From Sulfuritalea sp. (GTDB lineage: Bacteria; Pseudomonadota; Gammaproteobacteria; Burkholderiales; Rhodocyclaceae): a stretch of 64,000 nucleotides of DNA. Every line of letters begins with the position of its first letter. The first letter of the stretch is position 1. Positions 36,150-44,560 of this stretch are shown here, piece by piece. The translations under genes were made by a program, and so were the position numbers. The notes under the pieces were generated by a model that made no database searches, was not told the DNA's origin, and saw only the letters and a list, made by a program, of their open reading frames with translations. Where the stretch lies: contig JALNYT010000010.1 of NCBI GenBank assembly GCA_023229685.1, positions 1 to 64,000 on the forward strand, in the 5' to 3' direction.

Positions 36150-36358
36150 TTTTCATCAATCCGCGGGGCGCACCGGAGCTCGCTTGCGATCACTGCGGCT
36201 GCCGCTGGGTGGATAGAACCAACGGCAACCACTGCTACGAATGCGGTAGCGAGATCACCTCTGCTGCGATCGAAGAGTTTCAGCGCGCTCTGCTCGACTT
36301 CGCTACCAGCAAAGCGAATCAAGGAAATACTGGTGTCGCAGGAGATGACCGTGTGTAG
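36146..36358 (+). CDS. Small zinc-ribbon protein
   Basis: This 70-aa protein has two CxxC knuckles at 14/17 and 30/33, with CGCRW and CYECGSEI around them, a classic rubredoxin-like zinc or iron ribbon, followed by a helical tail (EEFQRALLDFATSK). It is the last member of the coupled cassette, starting in an ATGA overlap. Such ribbons can act as structural subunits or CoA-ester carriers, as in DUF35-type proteins, but this one is too short to assign. Confidence 0.75.
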   Translation: MIFINPRGAPELACDHCGCRWVDRTNGNHCYECGSEITSAAIEEFQRALLDFATSKANQGNTGVAGDDRV

Positions 36359-36421
36359 CCCTGCGCAACGCTGAGCAGAGAAGTTCTTTCAGCCGTCAGC
36401 CGGTGGCAGTATGAGTAGCTG

Positions 36422-37600
36422 CTACTTCCGAACCTCCTGCTCGTAGGCGGAGAGCGTCTGGCGCGCGATGATGAGTTGCTGGACCTCGGTGGCACCCTCG
36501 TAAATGCGCAGGGCACGAATTTCGCGGTACAGCCGCTCGACCGGATGCTCGCTGACGACGCCGAGGCCGCCCCAGATCTGCACCGCCGCATCGATCACCT
36601 GCTGAGCCGTTTCGGTCGCCGTCATTTTGGCCATGGCTGCCTCGCGGGTGACGGTTTGCCCCTGGTCGCGCTGCCACGCCGCGCGGTAGGTGAGCAGGGC
36701 GGAGATATCGACGCCGGTCGCCATCTGCGCCAGCTTGGTCTGCGTGATTTGAAAATCTGCCAGCTTCTGGTTGAACATCGGGCGCGTCGTTGCCCGGCGC
36801 AGCGCCTCGTCCAGCGCGTGCCGGGCAAAACCCAGGGCAGCCGCCGCGACCGATGTACGGAAAATATCCAGCGTCTGCATGGCGATCTTGAAACCCTGAC
36901 CGGGCATGCCGATCATGCTGCCGGCGGGAATCCGGCATTCCGTGAAACGCAGCCGGGCCAGCGGATGCGGCGCAATGACCTTGATGCGCTCGGCGATTTC
37001 GAGGCCCGGCGTGGTGGCATCGACGATGAAGGCTGACAGGCCGCGGGAGCCGGGCGCCTCGCCGGTACGCGCGAAGACCACATAGAAGTTGGCGATGCCG
37101 CCGTTGGAGATCCAGGTTTTCTCGCCGTCGAGCACATAATCGTTGCCGTCGCGCCGTGCGGCACAACTCATCGCCGCGACGTCGGAGCCCGAATTTGGTT
37201 CGGAGAGCGCAAACGCCGCAATCGACGCGCCGGCGGCGACTTTTTTCAGGTAACGCTGCTTCTGCTGCGGCGTGCCATGCAGCGTGATGGCGCCTGATCC
37301 GAGCCCCTGCATGGCAAAGGCAAAATCGGCGAGGCCGGAGTGGCGCGCCAAGGTTTCGCGCAGCAGGCAGATGGCGCGCGTGTCGATCACGTCGTACTGG
37401 CCGCCGCAACTGGTGCCGCCGACGGCATAGCGCAGCCAGCCGGCGGCGCCGAGCCTGGCCACGAAGTCGCGGCAGGCGGCGTCGGTGTCGCCATGGTGAT
37501 CGTCGGTGATGTTGTCGCTCGCCCACCGCTCCAGGTCCGCCTGCAACTGGCGGTGGCGGTCATCGAAGAAGGGCCAGTCGAGATAGCTCTTGTCGCTCAT
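36422..37600 (-). CDS. Acyl-CoA dehydrogenase
   Basis: This 392-aa FAD acyl-CoA dehydrogenase has FALSEPNSGSDVAAM for the flavin/substrate loop, TWISNGGIANF, and the catalytic Glu in LRIYEGATEVQ near the C-terminus. The ATG at 37600 follows GGGAAGAAAAGC; an upstream in-frame ATG inside the 22-nt gap and the neighbouring gene is less likely. It is the last gene of a minus-strand ligase-SDR-dehydrogenase operon. It probably oxidises an alicyclic or ring-opened acyl-CoA; the exact substrate is unknown. Confidence 0.9.
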   Translation of the reverse strand: MSDKSYLDWPFFDDRHRQLQADLERWASDNITDDHHGDTDAACRDFVARLGAAGWLRYAVGGTSCGGQYDVIDTRAICLLRETLARHSGLADFAFAMQGLGSGAITLHGTPQQKQRYLKKVAAGASIAAFALSEPNSGSDVAAMSCAARRDGNDYVLDGEKTWISNGGIANFYVVFARTGEAPGSRGLSAFIVDATTPGLEIAERIKVIAPHPLARLRFTECRIPAGSMIGMPGQGFKIAMQTLDIFRTSVAAAALGFARHALDEALRRATTRPMFNQKLADFQITQTKLAQMATGVDISALLTYRAAWQRDQGQTVTREAAMAKMTATETAQQVIDAAVQIWGGLGVVSEHPVERLYREIRALRIYEGATEVQQLIIARQTLSAYEQEVRK

Positions 37601-37622
37601 GCTTTTCTTCCCTTTGTCGTGC

Positions 37623-38408
37623 TCACATGGTTTCGCCACCGGAGACGGAGATCGCCTGTCCGGTCACCGCTTCGGATCCGGGCTGGCACAGCCACAGCAC
37701 CGCATTTGCGACTTCCGCGGGCTGCACCAGGCGGCCCTGCGGGTTGTGCTTCACCAGTTCAGCCTCGGCTTCGGCAGCGGTGCGGCCGGTCTTGGCCTGA
37801 ATGTTGGCCAGAGTATCGCGCACGATGTCGGTTTCCGTATAGCCGGGGCAGACCGCATTGACGGTGACCGGTTTCTTCGCCAGTTCCAGCGCCAGCGAGC
37901 GCGTCAGGCCCAGCACCGCGTGCTTGGCGGCGCAATAGGCGGAAACGTAGGCGTAGCCCCTGAGCGATGCGGTGCTGGCGATGTTTACGATGCGCCCCCA
38001 ACCGAGATCGAGCATTCCTGGCAGCGCGGCGCGGATGCCCAGGTAGGTGCCGGTCAGATTTACCGCCAGCATCTGGTTCCACAGCGCCAGGTCGGTTCGC
38101 GTGAACGGAGCGCTGGCGGCCTGCCCGGCGTTGTTGATCAGGATGCCAACCGGTCCCAGTGCGTTCGCGGCGCCGGCAAAGGCGGATTCAACGGCCGCGG
38201 GATCGGCGACATCCGTCGTCTCGCAATGCACTTCCGTCAGCGCGCGCAACAGGACTGCCTCGTCCTCCAGCGTAGCCCGCGTGCGGCCCATCAGCGTGAT
38301 CCGGGCACCCTGCTCGGCGAGCACCCGTGCAATCGCTGCACCGATGCCGCGGCCGCCGCCGGTAATCACGGCGTGCCTGCCCTGCAGGCGATTTGATGAC
38401 GCGCTCAT
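37623..38408 (-). CDS. Short-chain dehydrogenase/reductase
   Basis: This 261-aa SDR has TGGGRGIG near residue 17, NNAG, and catalytic YCAAK with the upstream Ser. The start at 38408 has AGGAAG nine bases upstream; an ATG at 38417 has that site immediately adjacent, so it is less suitable. It lies 16 nt after the ligase and 22 nt before the acyl-CoA dehydrogenase. A 3-hydroxyacyl-CoA dehydrogenase role is likely by context. Confidence 0.86.
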   Translation of the reverse strand: MSASSNRLQGRHAVITGGGRGIGAAIARVLAEQGARITLMGRTRATLEDEAVLLRALTEVHCETTDVADPAAVESAFAGAANALGPVGILINNAGQAASAPFTRTDLALWNQMLAVNLTGTYLGIRAALPGMLDLGWGRIVNIASTASLRGYAYVSAYCAAKHAVLGLTRSLALELAKKPVTVNAVCPGYTETDIVRDTLANIQAKTGRTAAEAEAELVKHNPQGRLVQPAEVANAVLWLCQPGSEAVTGQAISVSGGETM

Positions 38409-38424
38409 TGTCGCCATCTTCCTG

Positions 38425-39996
38425 TCAGGCGGTTTGCTTGAGCATTTCGCGCAGACGGAAGCGCTGCGTCTTGCCTGTGGCGGTATGCGGCAGTTCCGTG
38501 ACGAAACGGATGGTGCGCGGGCACTTGTAGATCGACAGCGTCGACTTGAAGGTCTGCAACAGGGCTTCGGACAGGGCCGCCTGATCCGCATCGGCCTCGC
38601 GCGGAACGGCGAACAGCGCGATCCGCGTCAGGCCGTCCTCGTTGGGAAAGCCGACCACCGCAGCATCCAGTATGGCGTGAACCGACAGCGCGCAGGCCTC
38701 GATCTCGGCAGGACTCACCCACTGGCCGGAGACCTTCAGCATGTCATCGGCGCGTCCCATGTGGCACCAGCGCCCGTCGGCGTCGAACTCGAACATGTCG
38801 CCCGGGAAATACCAGCCGTCGCGCAGCGCCTTCGCCGAAAGTTCCGGCTGCTGCCAGTAGCCGACGAACTGGCACGGGGTACGCACCGCGATCTGCCCGG
38901 GCTGTCCAGGTTCCGTGATGTCCTCGCCGTCATCGCCGACGAGGCGAACCTCGGCCCAGGAAACTGGCTTGCCGGAGGAGCCTCCGACCGAGTCTCCGGG
39001 CTGATTGAGAAGAAACAGAAACACCGTCTCGGACGCACCGACGCCATCGAGGATGGGCTTGCCGCAAAGTTCCAGCCAGTCGTCGTAGAGCGACTCGGGC
39101 AGTTTTTCACCAGCCGCAACGTAGTGGCGAATGGCGCGGAAAGCGGGTCGGGCCGGGGCTCCTTCGCGCATCAGGTTGCGATACATGACCGGCGTGCTGA
39201 ACAGCACCGTCGGCTGGTGGCGTTCGACCGTGGCGATGATCAGCTTTGGTTCCGGCCAGGCCGGCGAAAGTATCACGGTGGCGCCGCACTGCAGGGCGCC
39301 CATCAGCGAATGGCCGAGAGCAAAGCCGAAGAATATCTTCGAGGTGGTGAAGATGCGGTCTCCCGGCCTCACGCCGAGACACTCGCGTTCGAGGCGGTCG
39401 GCGACGAGGACACTGCGGTGCGCATGCATCACCGCCTTTGGTTTGCCTGTGGTGCCGGAGGAATACAGCCAGAAGCCAACCTCCTCGGGATCCATGCGGG
39501 CGGATTCGAGTTGCTCGGACTGGCCGGCAAGAATGTCCGCCAGGGCAAGGTAGGGAGGCTGCACCGAACCGCCGACGACGACGACCATGGGCGGCTTGTC
39601 GAGTGTTGCCGCAGCGCTTTCGTAGAGATCCATGAAATGCGCATCGACGAAAATCGCCGTGCAGGCGCTATGCTGAATGACGAACAGGAGGTCGCGCGGT
39701 GCCAGTCGCACGTTGAGTGCGACGGCGACTGCGCCGATGCGCATGGTGCCGAGATAGGCGGCTATCAGTTCGGGAGAATCGTCCATCAGAAGCAGCACAC
39801 GGTCTCCGCGTGCAACGCCGTGCGCCAGCAGCGCGTTGCCGCTGCGGTTGACGGCCGCGTTAAGCGCCGCATAGGTCACCGTCCGGTCGGCGCACAGAAT
39901 CGCGGTTGTGTCACCTAGTCCCTGTGCAAGGGGCCGTCCGATGATTTCGTCCGCCGCGTTCATCGTGCCGTGCGGCACTATTCCGTCAAAGTTCAT
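38425..39996 (-). CDS. Benzoate-CoA ligase family protein
   Basis: This is an aryl- or cycloalkyl-CoA ligase of the benzoate-CoA ligase group: WLYSSGTTGKPKAVMHAHRS, DGVGASETVFLFLLN and HTATGKTQRFRLR are present. It is diverged from the 20-kb benzoate ligase and the 2-aminobenzoate ligase. The ATG at 39996 (GGGATGGCT upstream) gives 523 aa; ATGs at 40002 and 40038 are alternatives. It heads the operon with the SDR and acyl-CoA dehydrogenase, so it should feed a beta-oxidation-like route. Substrate unknown. Confidence 0.87.
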   Translation of the reverse strand: MNFDGIVPHGTMNAADEIIGRPLAQGLGDTTAILCADRTVTYAALNAAVNRSGNALLAHGVARGDRVLLLMDDSPELIAAYLGTMRIGAVAVALNVRLAPRDLLFVIQHSACTAIFVDAHFMDLYESAAATLDKPPMVVVVGGSVQPPYLALADILAGQSEQLESARMDPEEVGFWLYSSGTTGKPKAVMHAHRSVLVADRLERECLGVRPGDRIFTTSKIFFGFALGHSLMGALQCGATVILSPAWPEPKLIIATVERHQPTVLFSTPVMYRNLMREGAPARPAFRAIRHYVAAGEKLPESLYDDWLELCGKPILDGVGASETVFLFLLNQPGDSVGGSSGKPVSWAEVRLVGDDGEDITEPGQPGQIAVRTPCQFVGYWQQPELSAKALRDGWYFPGDMFEFDADGRWCHMGRADDMLKVSGQWVSPAEIEACALSVHAILDAAVVGFPNEDGLTRIALFAVPREADADQAALSEALLQTFKSTLSIYKCPRTIRFVTELPHTATGKTQRFRLREMLKQTA

Positions 39997-40025
39997 AGCC
40001 ATCCCGTTAATTGCCTTGCGTGGAG

Positions 40026-40047
40026 CCCCGGGGATCACTCCCCGGGG
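40026..40047 (-). terminator. GC-rich hairpin between the TRAP remnant and the ligase
   Basis: Two copies of the self-complementary CCCCGGGG, separated by ATCACT, can form a stable hairpin. It lies right after the stop codon of the decayed TRAP gene, as expected for its old terminator. No strong T tract is present. Confidence 0.5.
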
Positions 40048-40063
40048 TGATCTGCCTACCGCA

Positions 40064-40165
40064 TCACTTCATCAGGGCCTTTGCGTTGCCGATCAGTTTC
40101 TGGCCGTCGAATCCCTTGGCGCTCACTTCCTTGACCCAGTCCGCAATGACGCCTTCCGCCGGCTT
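40064..40165 (-). pseudogene. Remnant of a TRAP transporter substrate-binding protein (DctP-type) C-terminus
   Basis: Read on the minus strand, this segment encodes KPAEGVIADWVKEVSAKGFD followed by GQKLIGNAKALMK and a stop. That looks like the conserved C-terminal end of TRAP-type (DctP) periplasmic binding proteins. An in-frame stop lies about four codons upstream and nothing TRAP-like remains beyond it; no DctQ or DctM genes are nearby. It is therefore a deletion relic of an uptake gene once present here. Confidence 0.65.
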
Positions 40166-40246
40166 GTTAGTGTCTCATCTTTGACTGTTGCGGCTCTGCC
40201 TGCGCGCTCCGCGAAACCACGCACCGCATCTTCTTGTGAGCATGAT

Positions 40247-40262
40247 TGAACGCTCATTCATT
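40247..40262. promoter_or_regulatory. TetR-like operator motif, site 1
   Basis: TGAACGCTCATTCATT. It matches the motif TGARCRNTCATTCAKT shared with 40327-40342 and 44465-44480. It lies between the divergent ligase and SDR operons. The TGAA/TTCA pairing gives partial dyad symmetry, as is usual for TetR operators. Confidence 0.55.
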
Positions 40263-40326
40263 CTGAAAGTCAAGTTCTTAGTACGGCATTCAAAATGACA
40301 TACGGGGGTTGACTTGTCAGACTGAC

Positions 40327-40342
40327 TGAGCAATCATTCAGT
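40327..40342. promoter_or_regulatory. TetR-like operator motif, site 2
   Basis: TGAGCAATCATTCAGT, the second copy of the shared motif, 90 bp upstream of the SDR start codon and close to where its promoter must lie. The flanking GACTGA/TCAGT adds dyad symmetry. Confidence 0.55.
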
Positions 40343-40432
40343 TTGACATTTAGGCGGGGCGCGGTGCTCTTCAACAGGTAATCGAGCGCGAGCCCACCCA
40401 TCCGGATCCTGAAAAACGAAAGCGAGGAAATC

Positions 40433-41179
40433 ATGCGATTGAATGGCAAGACGGCAGTGGTCACCGGTGGCGCATCGGGGATCGGCAAGGCAACTGCGGA
40501 GATGCTGGCGGAAGCCGGAGCGCATGTCCTGATCGGCGATCTCGACGAAACCAACGGCGCGGCGGTAGCCGCCGCTATCCGTGCCAAGGGCCAAGCCGCC
40601 GACTTCGCCCGCCTGGATGTGGCCGACCTGGCGTCGGTGGCAGCGTTCAAGAGCGCCGCCGACGCGCTGAATCTCAAAGTCGACATCGTGGCCAACGTCG
40701 CCGGCTGGGGCAAGATCCAACCCTTCATGGAGAACACGCCCGAGTTCTGGCGCAAGGTGATGGACGTCAACCTGCTCGGCCCGGTGGCTGTGACGCACGC
40801 TTTCCTGCCGGGAATGATCGAGCGCAACTCGGGCAAGGTGGTCACCGTATCGAGCGACGCGGGCCGTGTCGGCAGCCTGGGTGAAACCGTCTATTCCGGC
40901 GCCAAGGGCGGCGCGATCGCCTTCACCAAGTCGCTGGCGCGGGAAGTTGCCCGCTACGGCATCAACGTGAATTGCGTTTGTCCGGGTCCGACCGACACGC
41001 CGCTGTTGGCCGCCGTTCCGGAAAAGCACCGGGAGGCCTTCGTCAAGGCGACGCCGATGCGCCGCCTGGCAAAGCCTTCCGAAATCGCCGACGCCATATT
41101 GTTTTTCGCCAGCGACCGTGCGTCGTTCGTCACGGGCCAGACCATCAGCGTCAGTGGCGGCCTGACCCTGGCCGGCTGA
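40433..41179 (+). CDS. Short-chain dehydrogenase/reductase (BadH/3-hydroxyacyl-CoA dehydrogenase-like)
   Basis: This 248-aa SDR has TGGASGIG at the N-terminus and catalytic YSGAK with the Ser of TVSSDAG upstream. The ATG follows GAGGAAA. It starts a plus-strand unit with a crotonase and then a TetR regulator, and two operator-like motifs lie upstream. Its pattern resembles 2-hydroxycyclohexanecarboxyl-CoA dehydrogenases and related beta-oxidation SDRs; the substrate cannot be fixed from sequence. Confidence 0.86.
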   Translation: MRLNGKTAVVTGGASGIGKATAEMLAEAGAHVLIGDLDETNGAAVAAAIRAKGQAADFARLDVADLASVAAFKSAADALNLKVDIVANVAGWGKIQPFMENTPEFWRKVMDVNLLGPVAVTHAFLPGMIERNSGKVVTVSSDAGRVGSLGETVYSGAKGGAIAFTKSLAREVARYGINVNCVCPGPTDTPLLAAVPEKHREAFVKATPMRRLAKPSEIADAILFFASDRASFVTGQTISVSGGLTLAG

Positions 41180-41223
41180 CCAACGATTACCCTTTCCGAT
41201 TCCGTAAATCTTAGGAGCGATTC

Positions 41224-42042
41224 ATGTACAAACTCAAAGCAGCAGACTGGCGTCCCGAACACTTCAAGCTCGAGGTGGCGAACAACGTTGCCACCATCAC
41301 CTTGAACCGCCCGGAGCGCAAGAACCCCCTGACATTCGAAAGCTACGCCGAACTGCGCGATACCTTTCACAAGTTCCAGTACGCCGAGGATGTGCGCGCA
41401 ATCGTGATGACCGGCGCCGGCGGAAATTTCTGTTCCGGTGGCGATGTGCATGAAATCATCGGCCCGCTGACCAAGATGGACATGACCGGTCTGCTGAAGT
41501 TCACGCGCATGACCGGCAACCTGGTGAAGGAAATGCGCAATTGCCCGCAGCCCATCATCGCCGCCGTTGACGGAATCTGCTGTGGCGCCGGCGCCATCAT
41601 TGCCATGGCCAGCGACCTGCGGTACGCCACTCCGAAAGCCAAGACCGGCTTCCTGTTCGTCAAGGTCGGCCTGGCCGGTTGCGACATGGGCGCCTGCAGC
41701 ATCCTGCCGCGCATCATCGGCCAGGGCCGTACTTCGGAACTGCTTTACACGGGGCGCATGATGACCGCCGAGGAAGGCCAGGCTTGGGGCTATTTCAACG
41801 GCGTCGTCGCCCAGGAAGAATTGCTGCGAACGGCCACCGACATGGCGCAGTCTCTCGCCGACGGCCCGGCGTTTGCCCACTCCGTTACCAAGAAGTGCCT
41901 GCACCAGGAGTGGAACCAGACCATCGAGCAGGCGCTGGAGACCGAGGCCGAGGCCCAGGCGATTTGCATGCAGACCGAGGACTTCAAGATCGCCTATCAC
42001 GCCTTCGTCGCCAAGGAAACGCCCAAGTTCGTAGGTAACTGA
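41224..42042 (+). CDS. Enoyl-CoA hydratase family protein
   Basis: This 272-aa crotonase has FCSGGDVHEI for the first oxyanion-hole loop and GICCGAGAIIAMASDLRYAT for the second. The second loop differs from standard GAALGGG forms, hinting at an unusual substrate such as a ring or amino-substituted acyl-CoA. The ATG has TAGGAGCG upstream. It lies 44 nt after the SDR. Proteins of this type are common next to 2-aminobenzoyl-CoA pathway genes in betaproteobacteria, which is from memory and not checked here. Confidence 0.87.
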   Translation: MYKLKAADWRPEHFKLEVANNVATITLNRPERKNPLTFESYAELRDTFHKFQYAEDVRAIVMTGAGGNFCSGGDVHEIIGPLTKMDMTGLLKFTRMTGNLVKEMRNCPQPIIAAVDGICCGAGAIIAMASDLRYATPKAKTGFLFVKVGLAGCDMGACSILPRIIGQGRTSELLYTGRMMTAEEGQAWGYFNGVVAQEELLRTATDMAQSLADGPAFAHSVTKKCLHQEWNQTIEQALETEAEAQAICMQTEDFKIAYHAFVAKETPKFVGN

Positions 42043-42054
42043 AGCCATACCGTG

Positions 42055-42087
42055 CCATGGGTGGCGGATTGCATCCACCACCCATGG
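42055..42087 (+). terminator. Hairpin after the crotonase gene
   Basis: CCATGGGTGGCGGAT pairs with ATCCACCACCCATGG around TGC, with one C-A mismatch. It follows the crotonase stop by 13 nt and precedes the TetR gene. No T tract follows, so it may be a weak terminator or mRNA-stability hairpin. Confidence 0.5.
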
Positions 42088-42174
42088 ACGAACCTGCGGT
42101 CCTGCTCCACCCGGCCAGGCTGGCATCGTGGCAGACTGCGCGCCAAAGCCGAACGGGGCTGAAAAGGGGAAAAT

Positions 42175-42933
42175 ATGAGTTCTGCAGCGGATGTTCAGGC
42201 ACTGGTTACCGACCCGATACTGGTCGAGGAACGACGTGGACAGATCGTGCGGGCCGCAGTCAAGCTCTTTTCCGATGAAGGCTATTACACGACGACCATC
42301 CAGCAGATCGCCAGGGAGGCCGGCGTCAGCACCGGATTGATCTACCAGTACTTCCGCGACAAGGACGACATTCTCTTCCTCAGCCTGAAGCTGGTGCTGG
42401 ACAGCTACGAAAATGAAATTCCGCCGCAACTCAATGGCATCGAGCACCCTGTGGAACGCCTGTGCGTGGCGGCCTGGGCCTACTGCCATATTGTCGACGA
42501 ACTGCGTGCGGCGACCGTTCTGGCCTATCGCTCGACCAAGTCGCTACGTGCGGATAGGCGAATTCTCATCAAGGAAGCCGAGGTCCGAACCAACCGGCTG
42601 ATCGAGAAGTGCATCCATGCTTGCGTCGAAGGCGGCTACATGCGCGAGCTGAATGAGTATCTGCTTTCCTACCAACTGGTGATGTTCGCGCATTCATGGG
42701 CGTTGAAGCACTGGGTCCTGAGCGAGCACTACAGCCTGGAAACCTACGTTGCCGAGGGAATCAAGCTGCTGATAGAGCCCTTCCTGACGGCAAAGGGACG
42801 CCGCGGCCTGACCGGCGTCGCCCAGCGCACGAAGGCATTCAGCAGTGAATCCCTGGTGGCCAGCACGAAGTCCCAGGCGCCACCCGAATCACCGGTCCGG
42901 CGCCGGAAGCGGCCGCGCGCTGCGGCAGCCTGA
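42175..42933 (+). CDS. TetR-family transcriptional regulator
   Basis: This 252-aa regulator has a TetR DNA-binding domain at about residues 20-65: IVRAAVKLFSDEGYYTTTIQ, then IAREAGVSTGLIYQYFRDKD. The rest is a helical ligand domain plus a basic, Pro-rich tail (RRRKRPRAAAA). TetR proteins in such loci commonly sense acyl-CoA esters. The three matching inverted motifs upstream of the SDR operon and of bzdN2 are its natural targets, an inference from proximity and motif sharing. Confidence 0.9.
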   Translation: MSSAADVQALVTDPILVEERRGQIVRAAVKLFSDEGYYTTTIQQIAREAGVSTGLIYQYFRDKDDILFLSLKLVLDSYENEIPPQLNGIEHPVERLCVAAWAYCHIVDELRAATVLAYRSTKSLRADRRILIKEAEVRTNRLIEKCIHACVEGGYMRELNEYLLSYQLVMFAHSWALKHWVLSEHYSLETYVAEGIKLLIEPFLTAKGRRGLTGVAQRTKAFSSESLVASTKSQAPPESPVRRRKRPRAAAA

Positions 42934-42988
42934 TTGTCACGACAGCGTGCCGGCGGAAAGTGATGGCGCGCGCAACCGGATGGAGCAA

Positions 42989-43747
42989 ATGATTTCCCTG
43001 AATATTGAAGGCGCGGTCGCGACCGCAACGCTGTGCCGGCCGCCCGTGAATGCAATCAACGACGAGTGGGTAGAGCGCTTCGGGCAGGTCCTCGACGAGG
43101 TGGAGCAGGCGAGTTCCGTCAGCGTGCTCTGGATTCGCAGTTCGGAGCGGGCGTTTTGCGCCGGAGCGGATCTGGCATTGATGCACAGCATTCTGGACAG
43201 CGCCGCAGGGCGCGAGCAGATGATCGACCTGACGCGCCGCATGCAGCAAGTTTTCGCTCGATTGGAGGCGTTGCCCAAGGTGACGCTGGCGGAAATCGGC
43301 GGCGCGGCACTGGGCGGTGGCTTCGAACTGGCGCTGTCCTGCGATCTGCGCGTGACAGGAGACTCGGCCAAGGTCGGTCTGCCCGAGGCGAGTCTCGGGC
43401 TGCTGCCGGCGGCCGGCGGCACGCAACGCCTGACACGGATCTGCGGCGAGGCCATCGCCCGGCGCCTGATACTCGGCGCCGAAGTTGTCTCCGGGGGAGA
43501 CGCTATCGCGCTAGGCCTCGCCCAGTGGACGGCGCCTGCCGCCAGCCTGGAAGCCGCGACGCGCACGATCGTTCAGCGCATTGCCGCCATTCCGGCCAGG
43601 GCGCTGGCCGAATGCAAGCACTGCATCAACGTCGCCCTCGACGGCAGTGCCAACGGCTTCGAGACCGAACTGGCGGGAAGCGCGGCGCTGCTCGCCCTGC
43701 CCGAGACGCAACAGCGCGTCGCCGGGTTTCTCAAAAGTCGGCGCTAG
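42989..43747 (+). CDS. Enoyl-CoA hydratase/isomerase
   Basis: This 252-aa crotonase has FCAGADLALM and GAALGGGFELALSCDLRV (both oxyanion loops) and PEASLGLLPAAGGTQRL, typical of hydratases with the catalytic Glu pair. I place the start at the ATG behind GGAGCAA; the frame remains open further upstream through the TetR gene without family similarity. It may hydrate an enoyl-CoA of the lower pathway. It is 55 nt downstream of the TetR gene and probably cotranscribed. Confidence 0.85.
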   Translation: MISLNIEGAVATATLCRPPVNAINDEWVERFGQVLDEVEQASSVSVLWIRSSERAFCAGADLALMHSILDSAAGREQMIDLTRRMQQVFARLEALPKVTLAEIGGAALGGGFELALSCDLRVTGDSAKVGLPEASLGLLPAAGGTQRLTRICGEAIARRLILGAEVVSGGDAIALGLAQWTAPAASLEAATRTIVQRIAAIPARALAECKHCINVALDGSANGFETELAGSAALLALPETQQRVAGFLKSRR

Positions 43748-43768
43748 CGCCACGCCGTTTCACCGCGC

Positions 43769-44290
43769 ATGACCCGCCTGATTCCGGAATCACTCGAATC
43801 GCAGCGCCTCATCCTTGCGATGCCGCAGCCCGGGGACTGGCTCGCGCTGCACGCCTACTACTCCGACGTCGAGTGCGCCAGATACACATTCCAGCAGCCA
43901 TTGCCGGAAAGCGAAACGCAACGCGTTGTCGGATCGCTGGTACGACACTGGGAACGCAAGGGCTATGGCCCCTACGTCGTGAGAGAAAAGCAATCCACGT
44001 CGGTGGTCGGGCTGGTGGGACTCTGGTTTCCCTCGGAATGGCCTGAAACCGAGATCAAGTGGGCCATCATCCGCGAGCATTGGGGCAAGGGCTACGCCAG
44101 CGAGGCGGCGAGAGCGGTCCTGGCCATGCTGCCGCGCTACCTGCCGGACATGCAGCCGATCAGCCTGATCGATGCGGAAAACGATCGGTCGATCGCGCTG
44201 GCGAAAGCCCTCGGCGCCGAGCTGGAACTGGAGCTGACGTTCCGCAACGCACCCTTCCACAGGTACCGTCACCGCCGCATCGAAGCTTGA
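43769..44290 (+). CDS. GNAT-family acetyltransferase (RimJ/RimL type)
   Basis: This 173-aa RimJ-like acetyltransferase has the typical N-terminus LIPESLESQRLIL, the EIKWAIIREHWGKGYASEAA acetyl-CoA site (Q/R-x-x-G-x-G/A variant WGKGYA) and ENDRSIALAKALGAE near the end. It starts 21 nt after the crotonase gene. The substrate is unknown. Like the GNAT in the bzd operon it might modify a CoA ligase, but the two belong to different GNAT subfamilies. Confidence 0.82.
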   Translation: MTRLIPESLESQRLILAMPQPGDWLALHAYYSDVECARYTFQQPLPESETQRVVGSLVRHWERKGYGPYVVREKQSTSVVGLVGLWFPSEWPETEIKWAIIREHWGKGYASEAARAVLAMLPRYLPDMQPISLIDAENDRSIALAKALGAELELELTFRNAPFHRYRHRRIEA

Positions 44291-44464
44291 TCTCCCAGCG
44301 AGCGCTTCGCCTCGCGGACCCGCTCAGCCACGTCGCCCGTTTACCTCCAGCTGCCGCCCCAAGAAATGCGGCGGCTGGGTGCACAAGCCGGGCCAATCAT
44401 TCGCCTCAAAACCACGTCCGGAGGGCTTGCGTTTTCCTCGGCGGCACTTTACACTAGCGGCGAG

Positions 44465-44480
44465 TGAACGTTCATTCAGT
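44465..44480. promoter_or_regulatory. TetR-like operator motif, site 3
   Basis: TGAACGTTCATTCAGT, the best of the three copies, with a perfect TGAACGTTCA palindromic core. It lies 80 bp upstream of bzdN2 and is followed by an AT-rich stretch suited to a promoter. Confidence 0.6.
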
Positions 44481-44560
44481 AATTTGATATCAATCAATTA
44501 TGCGATTTGCCGGGTGTCCGAGTTAGGCCGGTGGCGGAACCTACTTAAGGAGCTGAGCGT

